From Cerrena zonata (taxonomy: Eukaryota > Basidiomycota > Agaricomycetes > Polyporales > Cerrenaceae): a stretch of 64,000 bases of DNA. The stretch is taken from positions 248,001 to 312,000 of the forward strand of contig JASBNA010000045.1 in assembly GCA_038087015.1 (NCBI GenBank). The letters run 5' to 3'. The notes beneath the pieces were generated by a model. That model was not told the DNA's origin and searched no databases. It saw only the letters and a list, made by a program, of their open reading frames with translations. The translations under genes and the position numbers were made by a program. This document shows, in pieces, positions 29,253 to 40,500 of this stretch; the stretch's first letter is position 1; each line of letters opens with the position of its first letter.

Positions 29253-30782
29253 ATGATGGATGCTCGTCCGGTTCAGTTTCGCTCGTTTTTGCATGAGACG
29301 TTGTCTGTGTTTACTATATGCATGGCCCAATTCTTAACCCAAGGCAGTATTGTGATGTCATTATCTACGATGAATATCATCCTAGATTCATTTGCCCAAA
29401 AAGGCGACATCCAGGACGGAGAGAAGGTTTGGTTCATGGGTTCTTTCGCTTTGACGGTGGGGACGTTCATATTAATCTCTGGTAAATTGGGGGATATATT
29501 TGGATTGAAAAAAATGTTTATAATTGGATGGGGTTGGTGTTGTATTTGGTCTCTCATCACTGGGATCTCTACTTACTCGAATTCGCTAGTCTTTTTCATT
29601 ATATGCAGAGCATTCCAAGGCATTGGTTTTGCAATCTTGTTACCGTGTGCCATGGGGATTGCTGGGAAACTTTATTCTCCTGGTAAGCGCAAAAATTTGG
29701 TTTTTGGTTGTGTTGGTGCTAGTGGTCCAAGTGGTGCTGCTCTTGTCTGTTTATTGGCTGCGGTAGTTGGGGAGAAAACTACTTGGTCTTGGGAATTTTA
29801 TTTATTGAGTATAAGTCTTGCCATATTTGGAATATTGGCTTTTATCGTGGTACCGACCGACGAACCCTTATCCCATGGGTCCATATGGAAAACTTTTAAC
29901 AGCAAATTCGACTCGGCTGGCTCTTGTTTAGGAGTGTGCGGATTAATTCTATTAAATTTTGTGTGGAATCAGGGCCCAATCGTTGGTTTTAACAAGGTTT
30001 ATATCATAGTCTTGTTGATTATCTCTGTTTTATTAATCATTGCCTTTTTCTATTATGAGTTGAATCTTGCTAAAGAACCCTTATTACCGAAAACCATTTT
30101 CCATCCCAAAATCGGTTTGGTTTTAGCTTCTCTTTCTTTTGGTTGGGGGTCTTTTGGTATTTGGCAATATTATTATTGGAACTCCATCTTGAACCTCAGA
30201 GGTTATTCTGCTATTGAAGGCGGTCTTACCTATATACCTTTCTTGGTCTTAGGGATCATTGCTGCATTTTCCTGTTCTGTCATTATTTCTAAAATAAAAC
30301 CCTCTTTTATCATGCTAGCTGCTTCAATTGCCTTCATGTGCGGATGTATTATGCTATCAATCATGCCCATTGATCAATCCTTTTTCCAAATTTCTCTTGG
30401 TCAAATGTTTTTGCTAGCTTGGGGCATGGACCTCAGCTTCCCTGCTGCTTCCTTGATTTTGTCTGATTTTTTACCAAGTCACCAACAAGGTATGGCTGGT
30501 AGTTTAGTCTCTACAATGATCAATTATTCGGTATCCCTCTTCCTTGGTATAGGTACCACTGTTGAGACCAATGTGAAAAGCTCTGGTACTGACATCCTCA
30601 CATCTTATAGGGCTGCCACCTATTTTGGCATTGCAGTAGCTGGCTTAGCCGTAGTCTCTTCTTGCATTTTCATTCTTGTCCAGTATTCTTCGAACGACTC
30701 GGCGGGAACCTTCCACTTAGAAAGCCCGCTGACTTCGGACGTTGAAAAAATTGATTCAACCGAATCCCCTGCATTTTTATAG
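29253..30782 (+). CDS. DHA2-family drug:H+ antiporter (Atr1-like)
   Basis: A major facilitator of 509 residues with 14 predicted membrane helices, related to the Atr1/YMR279C group that exports boron or aminotriazole in yeast. MAQFLTQGSIVMSLSTMNIIL forms helix 1. LISGKLGDIFGLKKMFIIGW carries motif A in the loop between helices 2 and 3. RAFQGIGFAILLPCAMGIAG is the motif B region, and GASGPSGAALVCLLAAVV matches the motif C antiporter signature in helix 5. The C-terminal LPSHQQGMAGSLVSTMINYS is typical of DHA2. The tail is short and acidic. The substrate cannot be told from sequence. Two ATGs (29253, 29256) are possible starts. Confidence 0.88.
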   Translation: MMDARPVQFRSFLHETLSVFTICMAQFLTQGSIVMSLSTMNIILDSFAQKGDIQDGEKVWFMGSFALTVGTFILISGKLGDIFGLKKMFIIGWGWCCIWSLITGISTYSNSLVFFIICRAFQGIGFAILLPCAMGIAGKLYSPGKRKNLVFGCVGASGPSGAALVCLLAAVVGEKTTWSWEFYLLSISLAIFGILAFIVVPTDEPLSHGSIWKTFNSKFDSAGSCLGVCGLILLNFVWNQGPIVGFNKVYIIVLLIISVLLIIAFFYYELNLAKEPLLPKTIFHPKIGLVLASLSFGWGSFGIWQYYYWNSILNLRGYSAIEGGLTYIPFLVLGIIAAFSCSVIISKIKPSFIMLAASIAFMCGCIMLSIMPIDQSFFQISLGQMFLLAWGMDLSFPAASLILSDFLPSHQQGMAGSLVSTMINYSVSLFLGIGTTVETNVKSSGTDILTSYRAATYFGIAVAGLAVVSSCIFILVQYSSNDSAGTFHLESPLTSDVEKIDSTESPAFL

Positions 30783-31390
30783 ACATGTATACTAATATTT
30801 CTTAACACTTGCAGCTGTAGCTATACTACTTTCATTGATGTGTGGGCCTATTCCTTGGGTCGTGCGCTGTGTACCAAAAATGAGGAAATCGATTAAAAAA
30901 AAAAAAAAAAAAAACGGTAAATAAAACAAACATAACTTTCTTTCTTTGAAATTTATCACCAAACTAGTTACAGTTCCATTAGCCGAATAGATTAATTCAT
31001 TTGAATCAATCTAACCATTCACAGATCTATAGATTGATTATATTTTAGATTTGAGGTCAAGATCATAGCTGGCTGATTACTAAGATATACCCTTTCAGTA
31101 CACCCAACGGACACTCGCTTTATAGGTGGGGACTTTGCATAGAGTAGCCTTAGTTGCAACTTCAGTCTTTTTTTTTTTTTCTTTTTCTTTTTCTTTTACT
31201 TTCATTTATTTACCTTTTCTAACCTTTCAATTCTCTTACTCTGTTTGGTATCTTTCTTTTGCAGCTTGTTTTCCTGGAATTATTTGAAGATTTTCAATTG
31301 AAATTGCGGTGAAGGAGGAATTTGCATCAAGAAACTAATTAGAGTTTAAGTGTATTATAATTACTTTTCACTTCTGTATATATACTGATA
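30783..31390. promoter_or_regulatory. Intergenic region upstream of HFI1
   Basis: 600 bases, with an A tract at 30895-30914 and a T/C-rich tract at 31168-31200. No supported gene. Confidence 0.5.
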
Positions 31391-32860
31391 ATGTCTACTA
31401 CTATTACTAATGCTCAACCAGAAGCCTCACAATCTTCACCTCAGCAGGTGATACAGGCATCACCATCGACACAACAACTGCAACAGCAGCAGTCTTCTAA
31501 ATCCAATAAACGACTGGAACTTGAAAAATTGATACGAGAATTCCAGAATAAATTAGGTAATGATTGGGATAAGTATCATGAATCATTGAGTTTGTTTTTG
31601 ATTGGGAAACTATCGAGAAATGAATTGGTGAAAACCATATCACCAATATTAAAAAATGGTTTAATAAAGTATCACAATCGTTTATTGTTGTTGAATTTTG
31701 CTAACTCTTTGAAAGATGGTCCTTTGGATTTCCAAAATGAAATAGCTTCATTTTGGAATAAAAAAGCTATTAAACCGAAAAATGTTAGATCATCTCAATA
31801 TGAAAAGTTTAAGCAAAATATTATGGGATTACCTATCCGTGAGAGAAGAAGAATTAAAAGTATCACCAAAGAAAGTGGTAAAAAGGGTAAACTTAGTGCT
31901 TCAATTACTCTTACCAGACATTCTTTATTACCTAAAATACCAATGATTCAAGATAAAGAAGAACAGCAAAATCAAGTTAACAATCTTGTTCAATGGCAAC
32001 AAGATGTAGTCAATGGTATAAATACTCAAATTTGTACAGATAATTATGAATTACCCGATTTGGATAACCTTTCTAGACGTGTTCTTATGATTATGAGAGA
32101 ATACGGTTTAACTGGTGGTTTAAATGCTAGGGTCCTAGAAGTTATTTCCTTGGGTTTAGAGGCACATTTGGCTAACATTTTTGAAAGTGCAATTGATGTT
32201 GCCAAATATAGGTCAAATAAATTTAGTAATAATGATTTTATATCTACTGCTAATTCAATAATTGATGAAGAAAAGAAAAAATTTAGTAATGAATCTAATG
32301 CAACCAATAATGATGATATCGAAAATGATAATATGGATATAGATAATCCTTCTCAAGGAAGCCCAAAGAAAAGAAAATTAAATGAACAACCTAAAAAGAA
32401 AGAAACTATTTTAAATATAGAAGATTTATATAATACTTTCGAAATGTTCCCTCATTTAATTGAGCCTTGCGGTCCAAAACTTCGATTATCGAATGTCATG
32501 CTTCAAAATGATGATACCAATAACAATGAAAGATTACCTTATAATTTACCACCTAAAATTGAACCTATAATAGATTCAGTAGCCACTGCTAATCCAAATA
32601 TCCCAGGTAATAGCAATGGGCCAAGTCCTAATGCCGCCAATGGGGTTTTGAAAAAACCCGACTCCCATAATGAAAATAATGAAAAACAACCAGAAGGTAT
32701 TAATTCAACTGTAAAAAAAGAGGAGCCAGCCATGCCTTCGAAACAACCATCAATTACAGGAAACTCAGCTTCTCGCACTCCTCAACAATCTGATAACTCG
32801 CATATTGGTACTACTGATGAACTAAAATGGGTGTTGCATGATCTTATATCCACGATGTAA
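31391..32860 (+). CDS. HFI1: SAGA subunit Hfi1/Ada1
   Basis: A 489-residue core subunit of the SAGA transcription coactivator. It pairs with Taf12 through a histone fold and is needed for complex integrity. The N-terminal Gln-rich tail is followed by a conserved region at residues 34-105 (LEKLIREFQNKLGNDWDKYH, FLIGKLSRNELVKTISPIL, HNRLLLLNF). The segment RRVLMIMREYGLTGGLNARV and on to HLANIFESAIDVAKYR is typical of the Ada1 family. A basic KKRKLNEQPKKK patch may be a nuclear localisation signal. The C-terminal block LPPKIEPI and the tail are low complexity. The frame is intact and starts at a good ATG. It converges with the CIK1/VIK1-like gene. Confidence 0.94.
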   Translation: MSTTITNAQPEASQSSPQQVIQASPSTQQLQQQQSSKSNKRLELEKLIREFQNKLGNDWDKYHESLSLFLIGKLSRNELVKTISPILKNGLIKYHNRLLLLNFANSLKDGPLDFQNEIASFWNKKAIKPKNVRSSQYEKFKQNIMGLPIRERRRIKSITKESGKKGKLSASITLTRHSLLPKIPMIQDKEEQQNQVNNLVQWQQDVVNGINTQICTDNYELPDLDNLSRRVLMIMREYGLTGGLNARVLEVISLGLEAHLANIFESAIDVAKYRSNKFSNNDFISTANSIIDEEKKKFSNESNATNNDDIENDNMDIDNPSQGSPKKRKLNEQPKKKETILNIEDLYNTFEMFPHLIEPCGPKLRLSNVMLQNDDTNNNERLPYNLPPKIEPIIDSVATANPNIPGNSNGPSPNAANGVLKKPDSHNENNEKQPEGINSTVKKEEPAMPSKQPSITGNSASRTPQQSDNSHIGTTDELKWVLHDLISTM

Positions 32861-32998
32861 ACGAACTATTAAATTTTTTTTTTTTTTTTTGTTTTTATTT
32901 ATTTAAACTACATTTTAATAGAATTACAATTAATGTATCTTTTTAATCAAATGAATATATGACATAATGAATGCAAAGTTCTGTGACTTAAAAGTTAT

Positions 32999-35032
32999 TT
33001 ATTTTCTTTTATATGGAGTGTCAGTAGCATTAATGATTTCAAATACTCTAAGCAAGCCTTCAGTATCGCTGTCAATAGATTGTAAATGACTTATATGAAG
33101 ACACTTACTGTGACAATATGCATAATTGACAAATTTTGATATAGGACCGTCGATAATATGATCCTCTGATAGTATTCTTAATTGGTTCTTTAAAGGTTGA
33201 CCGGTAAGATCAATTATGATGAGATCATTTTCAAAGCTTTTCAACTTCGAGTTATTTTGAGCGTCAATATTTATCCAGTAAGCTATTGGATATTCGGAAT
33301 TATAAATATTGTTTAATGTCTGCGTCAACTGGATTGAATTTGTTATTTCAATTTTGGTTGAATTTAGCTCAGAAAGACTTACTGCAAATTTGGAATGACT
33401 AATTATCTTTTCAGAATTAAGTAAATCTGAGCAATTGTTGTCATCAATTCTTACAGATTGGAGATAAAATCTGAAACTCCAAGATTGATCTTTGAATGAA
33501 CTTATACGTTCTGTGAAAGTATCAAAACTCGATAGTAAAGTTTTGGTTATTATTGATTTGGAATCTTGTTCTCCCAGAAGTATTAATGAGACATTTGTAT
33601 TTGAGATAGTATTTTTGATCAAACAAGTATATTCTTTAATTAATTCATGATCAGATATATCATTCGGAAAAACTTTATTGAAATGAAATAGGCGATCATT
33701 TAGGGAAAATTCACAGTCATTTGAGACAACAATGCTAGTTGGTATTTTAATATAAACCCTCAATTTTCCTTCATGATCCATTATTGAATTCTCAAGTATG
33801 CGTCTATGATTATTATAGTTTTGAATTTTTTCCACTGAGTGATTGTGAATTTTCTTCAAATCATCATATTTTAGTTCCCATTGATCATTTTCTTTTCTTA
33901 TTTCATCTAAATCGGTTTCCAGAGCTTTCAAATTAAGTAATAATTGGGATTTCAAGTCATCAAAATTGTTATAATTGTATTCTATTTCATCAATTTTTTT
34001 TTGTAAATGATCATTTTCTTGATTTTTTGATTTAACTTGATTCTGAATGGCATTAACTTCATCTAGGATTGTTTCTAACTCGTTATTTTTTGATTCATAA
34101 ACCGATGCAACATTTTCAACTTGAGTTGTTTTCACTTCGAGGTAGTCATCAACCTCTTTCAGCAAAGCTTCATTTTCTTGTTTTATCCGTTTCTGTTTTT
34201 CTGACTTAACATCACTCAAAGCTGTTTGTAATCTTTCCTTTTCAATTTTGAGGGATTCTATTTCATTAGATAAGAGTTCATCCTTGTACTCGACTGACAA
34301 TTTGACTTCTTCTTCCAATTGAAACTTGGTTTCATTGAATTCATCATCGTATTTTTGTTTTAATGCTTGAAGATCAATTTCAAATAGAGTTCTTTTGTTA
34401 CTTAAATTTTTTTCAGTAGAGTCGGTTTTAAACCGCAATTTTCTCTCCAGTATATCTATTTCCGCTCCTATATCCAGTATTTTATGTTTTAGTTTCTTAT
34501 ACAATCTTCTCAAATCGTCGTTATCTTGTTCTAAATCGTATAATCTATTTTGTAAATCTTTGGCTTGGTTGTCTAGATTTTGATTAAGAGATATACGGGT
34601 AGATAAATCTTCATTTTGTTGATTCGACTCATTAGCGTTCCAATCCTCTTCTTGTTTTCCATCAGGTATAATCTTAGATCCTTGATCTAGTCTATGTTTG
34701 AAGCTTGCAAGTTTCGAATGAATGTCACTCTTTCTAGTATGAACTTGAGGTGCTGGAATTTGACTGGCCCTCCTATTGGATTCTGAAACCACTTTTACCA
34801 ACTCAGATGAGCTTGAACTAGAGGGCTCTGGTATGCCTGTTGGACGGCTTTGTTTTCTCTTAGGAGAAATAGTATCCATTCTTGGGTGATCTACCCCTAA
34901 AGATTTTCTTCCGTGATTTATCATCATTGGTTTTACAAAACTATGATCTGTATTCTGGATTTCACCGAGGACTCTTCTCTTTTTACCAGAAGGGCTCGAA
35001 ATAGCCAGCTCTGGCCTTGAAAAGTCAGCCAT
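32999..35032 (-). CDS. Kinesin-14 accessory protein (Cik1/Vik1-like), motor domain without ATPase site
   Basis: A 677-residue protein. The N-terminus is basic and disordered (SGKKRRVLGEIQN, a possible destruction signal), followed by a long coiled coil at about 150-425. The C-terminal domain starts GKLRVYIKIPTSIV where a kinesin-14 would have its GNIRVYCRIRP. The site of the P-loop reads LLGEQDSKSII, not GQTGSGKT, so ATP binding is not expected. The end resembles the kinesin fold (DLTGQPL for the DLAGSE switch II). This is the pattern of Cik1 and Vik1, which dimerise with the active Kar3 motor at spindle poles and in mating. CTG-clade yeasts appear to keep a single such gene, so I do not choose between the two names. 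The first ATG is at 35032. Confidence 0.88.
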   Translation of the reverse strand: MADFSRPELAISSPSGKKRRVLGEIQNTDHSFVKPMMINHGRKSLGVDHPRMDTISPKRKQSRPTGIPEPSSSSSSELVKVVSESNRRASQIPAPQVHTRKSDIHSKLASFKHRLDQGSKIIPDGKQEEDWNANESNQQNEDLSTRISLNQNLDNQAKDLQNRLYDLEQDNDDLRRLYKKLKHKILDIGAEIDILERKLRFKTDSTEKNLSNKRTLFEIDLQALKQKYDDEFNETKFQLEEEVKLSVEYKDELLSNEIESLKIEKERLQTALSDVKSEKQKRIKQENEALLKEVDDYLEVKTTQVENVASVYESKNNELETILDEVNAIQNQVKSKNQENDHLQKKIDEIEYNYNNFDDLKSQLLLNLKALETDLDEIRKENDQWELKYDDLKKIHNHSVEKIQNYNNHRRILENSIMDHEGKLRVYIKIPTSIVVSNDCEFSLNDRLFHFNKVFPNDISDHELIKEYTCLIKNTISNTNVSLILLGEQDSKSIITKTLLSSFDTFTERISSFKDQSWSFRFYLQSVRIDDNNCSDLLNSEKIISHSKFAVSLSELNSTKIEITNSIQLTQTLNNIYNSEYPIAYWINIDAQNNSKLKSFENDLIIIDLTGQPLKNQLRILSEDHIIDGPISKFVNYAYCHSKCLHISHLQSIDSDTEGLLRVFEIINATDTPYKRK

Positions 35033-35552
35033 TATGGTGGTTGTATTAAATTCAATGCAATGGGACTTTCTATACAATTCTCAAACAAATTTGACTCTAC
35101 CAGTTTTGGCCCTCTCCCAATGAAATGAAAACTGATACGAGGTTAGATATAACAACTTCTTCTGTCCTTCTATGACTTTGAGTACTTTCAATCGACGTAG
35201 CTTTGGGTTTATTCAGGTCTACTCTTCTTTCTTCCAATTTCAATGTTTACATACAAACAAAATATAAACATTCTTTTGTGATTTATTGGTGTACGGGCGT
35301 TTTATGAATTCACTAATGGTTGAACTGAGTCAACGTGAGTCAATACAAAATATGCAATTATACAAGGATTTAGAATCACAGTATTAGGGATGTGCATGTT
35401 GAGACGAGAGCTATATACATATATACAAGCTTATCCACGATGGTCAAGGGTAATAAGCAAAGAAGGCAAATGACCTTAGGCATAATAGGACATAAATAAG
35501 TCTTTTTCTTTTCATCTGGTTTTTCTTCAAGATTAAGAATAAATTAAGTAGA
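35033..35552. promoter_or_regulatory. Intergenic region between the CIK1/VIK1-like gene and YAH1
   Basis: 520 bases with a Rap1-like GGTGTACGGGCGT at 35288-35300 and an (AT)n stretch at 35411-35426. No supported gene. Confidence 0.5.
35288..35300 (-). promoter_or_regulatory. Rap1-like site
   Basis: GTGTACGGGCGT matches 11 of 12 positions of the reverse-complement Rap1 consensus. It lies about 260 bases upstream of the CIK1/VIK1-like start. Confidence 0.4.
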
Positions 35553-36071
35553 TTAGTTAAAATCTTTGGATTGTAAGTTACGGGTCATTGCAGGTAATGC
35601 AACTCTGATACCGTCCAATTCCTTGGTCATGACAATTTGGCAGCCTAAACGGGACGTTTCGGTTAACCCGAAGGCTAAATCCAACATGTCGTTTTCATCA
35701 TCATCTGGTTCTGGAATTTCATCGTAGAATTCAGGATCAATAATGACATGACAAGTCGAGCAAGCACAAGATCCACCACAAGCACCTTCCATGTCCAAAT
35801 TGTAGGCCTGAGCGATATCTAGAATGTTATCGCCTTCGGCAACCTCAAACTCGTGTTGTTTGCCATCCTTAGTGATGAAAGTAACATGGAGCTCTTCTCC
35901 CGGTTTGGGTTTATGTATATGACCATGATAATTTATAAACGATTGATGAAACAGTCTTATGGATCTGGGACTTATATTTTGGGGTCTAATTGATCGCAAG
36001 GCGGGAACACCGTTGGCATAGGTTCTAAAAGATGACCTGACAAGCGTTTGACTAGCTATGGATCTAAACAT
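35553..36071 (-). CDS. YAH1: Mitochondrial ferredoxin (adrenodoxin type)
   Basis: A [2Fe-2S] ferredoxin of the mitochondrial matrix, 172 residues. It passes electrons from Arh1 to iron-sulphur cluster assembly and to ubiquinone and haem A synthesis. It is essential in yeast. Residues 1-55 are basic and lack acidic residues, as expected of a mitochondrial presequence (FRSIASQTLVRSSFRTYA). The mature domain begins LHVTFITKDGKQHEFEV. The cluster ligands are the three cysteines of GACGGSCACSTCHV plus the later Cys in SRLGCQIVM. EIPEPDDDENDMLDLAFGLT is the acidic partner-binding helix region. I start it at the ATG at 36071; the frame upstream is open but has no ATG. Confidence 0.97.
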   Translation of the reverse strand: MFRSIASQTLVRSSFRTYANGVPALRSIRPQNISPRSIRLFHQSFINYHGHIHKPKPGEELHVTFITKDGKQHEFEVAEGDNILDIAQAYNLDMEGACGGSCACSTCHVIIDPEFYDEIPEPDDDENDMLDLAFGLTETSRLGCQIVMTKELDGIRVALPAMTRNLQSKDFN

Positions 36072-36418
36072 GATGTGGATTTCAACAATCAACCTAACTG
36101 GTCCCTGGAACTTAAACGGAGAAGAAGAGTAGTTGACTCCGATAAGCACTAAATCTGTTGAAATTTTTTTTTTTCTTCTTTTAACTTAAGCTTGTTTTTT
36201 TCGTTCGACTGGCTGAGATGCGGGCCTATTAAACGGCACTCATTACAAACCTGCTACAAGACGCAGGATAGTCTAGAATAGTAGTTATATTTGGTGGCAG
36301 AAGAAAGAATTGAAATAAACAAAGGTTTGAAGTACGTATAAGTCGAATTGAAGGGAAGAATAGAAAAAAAAAAAAAAAAACGTATAAAGAAAGCACTAAA
36401 ACACCAAATGGGTAAGAC
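36072..36418. promoter_or_regulatory. Intergenic region between YAH1 and VTI1
   Basis: 350 bases with a T tract (36163-36174) and an A tract (36363-36380). No gene is seen. Confidence 0.5.
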
Positions 36419-37140
36419 TTACCAAAACTTACTAGCAAGAACTAAGAAAATCAATAGGATCAAAACCGCAATGATTGCATAACTGATGAACTTATTTGCG
36501 GTGATTCTTCTGCTCATCGACTTCAAGGTCTGGATCGACTTATCGACGTAGTTATCAGCATTGGACAAGGTATTTCTGGAATAGGATATCTGTTCTCTTT
36601 GAGCCCTTAAATCGTCCAAGATGTTACCACCAATTGTTTCAGTTTCTAACGCTACTCTTTGACTGTCTCTTAATCGTTCACTGGATCTTTCCAACGATGC
36701 ATTATTACTCAACAATTGTTTTCTTTGGGATCCTCTCAAGTCATCTTCCCCAATTCCTCGTCACCATCGGTGTATCTAGAACCAAACAATTCATTTCTAT
36801 CTTGGTCGTCTAATAATCTTTTCAATTGACTTTTACTTTGTTCCACTTGATTTTTATATTGGCGTATTTTGCTATTGAAGCTTGATCTTTGATTAGAAGG
36901 TAAGTTTTGAACTTCAATGTTCATTTGATCCAACACTTCCAAAGCTTCGTCGGTGGCATTTTCAATGGCTTTCAATGATGCTTTGCGTTGTTCTTCAAAC
37001 TGTTAGTATTTTTAAATCAACCTTGTTCAAACTTTAAAAAACATACCGGGATCAGCAGAAGAAATCTGCGATAACTTGGTTTTGGCTTCTTGTAGTGCCA
37101 ATTGCAAATCAGATTCATAAGATTCAAATAAGTCTGCCAT
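36419..37140 (-). CDS. VTI1: Qb-SNARE Vti1, one short intron, two frameshifts
   Basis: A tail-anchored SNARE of about 224 residues, used in Golgi-to-endosome and vacuolar fusion and essential in S. cerevisiae. Exon 1 (37140-37047) encodes MADLFESYESDLQLALQEAK and ends at SSADP. The intron (37046-37000, 47 bases) has donor GTATGT and a branch point TACTAAC directly followed by the acceptor AG. Exon 2 starts FEEQRKASLKAIE. The SNARE motif spans about residues 130-190, with SLERSSERLRDSQRVALET and IQTLKSMSRRITANKFISYA, followed by the C-terminal membrane anchor ending LVLASKFW. One base too many at the exon 1 end (CCCGG, 37046-37050) and one too few in CCCC at 36748-36751 break the frame. Corrected, the length is divisible by three. 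Confidence 0.93.
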
Positions 37141-37528
37141 AGTTGTTCAATTATATCTTGATTGTAACTTCACTAAGTTGCCCGTATGCTGGTTTTAATA
37201 CTGAGCGTGATCAATTTTTTCTCTAAGTCCCATTTTTTGATTACATAAGCGGAGTGGGAATTAGCTGCAAATACCATATAAATATATATAAATACTATAA
37301 AAATATATAATTACTTTGCAAATACCATATAAAAATATATAAATACTATAAAAATATATAAATACTATAAAAATATATAAATACTATAAAAATATATAAA
37401 TACTATAAAAATATATAAAATTAAATACACCAATACTATGGAACAAACATTAAATCAAACAAAATCAATCTAGTAGCACTAATAGAAAAAGACTTTAAAA
37501 AAAGGGTAAGTAAAGAACGCCTAGTGCT
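37141..37528. other. Intergenic region with AT-rich minisatellite
   Basis: 390 bases between VTI1 and the GH63-like gene. Most of it is the 19-base tandem repeat described separately. No gene. Confidence 0.6.
37266..37422 (+). repeat. 19-base AT-rich tandem repeat
   Basis: About six copies of a 19-base unit, AAATACTATAAAAATATAT, with two slightly different leader copies that both begin GCAAATACCATATA (37267 and 37319). It is nearly pure A and T. Confidence 0.9.
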
Positions 37529-40500
37529 TTATTTTCTTGCTTCAAATTCATCACCGGAAACATCATCTTCATTCTTCAACTTGTACTTTTGGAAAGCGGC
37601 CTTGATCTGGCTGACCAAATTTTCGTCGTCATAAGAGGTAATGGAGCTTCTTGATTGAGTAACGCTCAATTCGTCAAGATCATCATGCAATAATTCATTG
37701 GTTTTATTTTCATTGGCAGCCAAATTAGGAATGACATGTTTCTCTTGACTTTCTTGCTCTTCATCATCCAAATCAAGAGCATTGACAGTCAAGTTCAATA
37801 ATGATTTACCGGATCTTCTTCTGATCAATTTACCAGGGAAAGGACCGGATTTTGGTAAAAATTGCTTGATAACATCTTCAGAATTATCACCATTTTCACC
37901 AGCGGAATCACTTTGCATGTAAACCGAAGATCTTTTGGAAGAGCTTCTTGGAGTTTTAGGGAGTCTACAAGTAACACCATTATCATGAATCCATTTGGCA
38001 ACCAAAGCAGTCCACCCACATTGGTGAGAAGCTCCCAACCCACGACCGGTATCACCATCAAAGTACTCATAGAATGGAACATAATCTTTGAATAAAGGAT
38101 CCCTGTTAACCAATTCATTTTCTCCGTTACATGCCCTATCGCCATTTTCATCTGGTACAAATAAATGCATTAAACGATGTTGAACTTCTTGAGCACATTG
38201 AGCCAAATTCAAATACTCACCAGAACCCTTAGGACATTCAACTTTTAACTCTGGTCCATAATACAAATAAAATCTTTGTAAGGATTCCACCAACAAAAAA
38301 TTGACTGGGAACCAAATAGGACCTCTCCAATTCGAATTCCCACCGAACATACCAGAGTCAGATTCACCAGGTAAATAGGCAACATAATACTTTTGCCCAT
38401 GGACATCCATCTCGAAAGGATTCTTCTCGTGAAATTTAGATAATGATCTAATACCATAATCAGATAAAAATTCATCTTCATCCAACATTTTCTCCAAAAT
38501 TGCAACCAATCTATCCTTATTGACTAAAGATAATAATAAACGTTCACCAACACCACGAGCACTCATCGAAGCAATATTTCTTTCGGCAACACTTTTACGA
38601 TTTTCAACAAACCATTCTAATCTTCTCTTGAAAGAAGGGAATTTATCTAAAAGTTCCGGTTCCAAAGTTAATGAAGCATATAAAGGAATCAAACCAACCA
38701 ATGATCTAACTGGTAATGAATGAGAATCTGCTCCACCATAGTTAATGGCATCGTAATAAAACTGATCAGTTTCATCCCATAAAGATTGTTCAGTAGCACC
38801 CGAATCACCCTTTTTAGCACCTCGGTAACTCATTGCATCAGCAATTAATAAGAAGTGTTCAAAGAACTTTGAAGCAATATTTTCATAAACAGGTCTTGAC
38901 TTTGCTAATTCTAAAGCAATGTTTAACATCTGTAAAGAGAAGAAAGCCATCCAACCAGTTGAATCGGCTTGTTCTAAGTTACCACCGGTAGGTAAAGGTT
39001 CAGATCTATTAAAGATCCCAATATTATCTAAACCAAGAAACCCACCATTGAATAAGTTATTACCATCGGAATCTTTTCTATTTACCCACCAAGTAAAATT
39101 CAAAAGTAATTTTTGGAAAACACGTTCCAAGAAATCGATATCTTCGGTACCATACATTTTACGTTCAATTTTGAAAACTCTATAAGTTGCCCAAGCATGA
39201 ACTGGAGGGTTCACATCACTAAAATTCCATTCATAAGCAGGCAATTGACCATTTGGGTGCATATACCATTCTCTAGTCATTAAATCCAATTGTTTCTTAG
39301 CAAATTCCGGATCAATCATAGCAAAAGGAATACAATGGAAAGCAGTATCCCAAGCAGCAAAGAAAGGATATTCCCATTTATCAGGAAGGGATAAGATATC
39401 ATCGATATATAAATGTTTCCAATCTTTATTACGACCGTTGGCTCTATTTTCAGGAGGAGCAGGGGTATTTGGATCACCTCTAGACCAGTAGCTATGAACA
39501 AAATGGTAAAATTGTTTGGTCCACAATAAACCGGCAAAAGCTTGTCTTTGAACTTGCCTTAATTCATCACTAATTGGTAAAGGACTAACTTTCCAATAAA
39601 AAGAATCAGCTTCATCTTGACGTCTTGCAAAAACTTCATCAAATTCCAATTCATCAATATCCAGATTTTTTTTAGAAAATTTATAACGAATCGTTACATA
39701 ATCGTTACCAGGAACACCACCATCTTGATTAAAAGAAAACACTGCGGCTGATTTGGTACCATTCTTTTCTGGGTTAACTGCAGACTCAACCCCATCAACG
39801 ATATAGTCATGGAAAGCATCCTTAACATATTTCAGTTCATTTTCTTGGTCATACAAGCGTTTTTGATTGGTGACATTTTCAGTGAATAATAATTTTGGCT
39901 CAACATCAGGAGAATCCTCGGTGATCCCGGGGGCAGGGGCAAAAATCAAATAACGTTCACCAAATTTTTGATGGTCAAGTTTGATACTGGAATCACCTTC
40001 CTGGTTTAAGCTGGGTTTCCCCTTTTTAGATTCTTCATGACCCCAAGACCAAGTGTTTCTTAAGACCAATTGAGGTAAAATATGCAAAGGAGCAGCTTCA
40101 TTACTACGGTTGTAAGCAGTAATTCTAAATAACAATTCTTCTGGATCATCATCAGATTTGGCCATTTCGTAAACCACATCAAAGTACTTATTATCATCAA
40201 AGATGCCAGTATCGGTAATTTCGTATTCTTTTTCCAATCTTGACCGTTTACCATTTTCTTCAACCAATTTTTCATAAGGAAATTTAGTTTGAGGATACTT
40301 ATACAAAAATTTCATATAAGAATGAGTAGGAGTATTATCCAAGTAATAATACAATTCCTTAACATCCTCTCCGTGGTTACCTTGACCATTGGTTACCCCA
40401 AACAATTTTTCTTTCAAAATATCATCTTCTTCATTCCATAAACCAAGTGATAAATTAACCAATTGCTTAGTATCGCAACAACCAGCCAAACCATCTTCAC

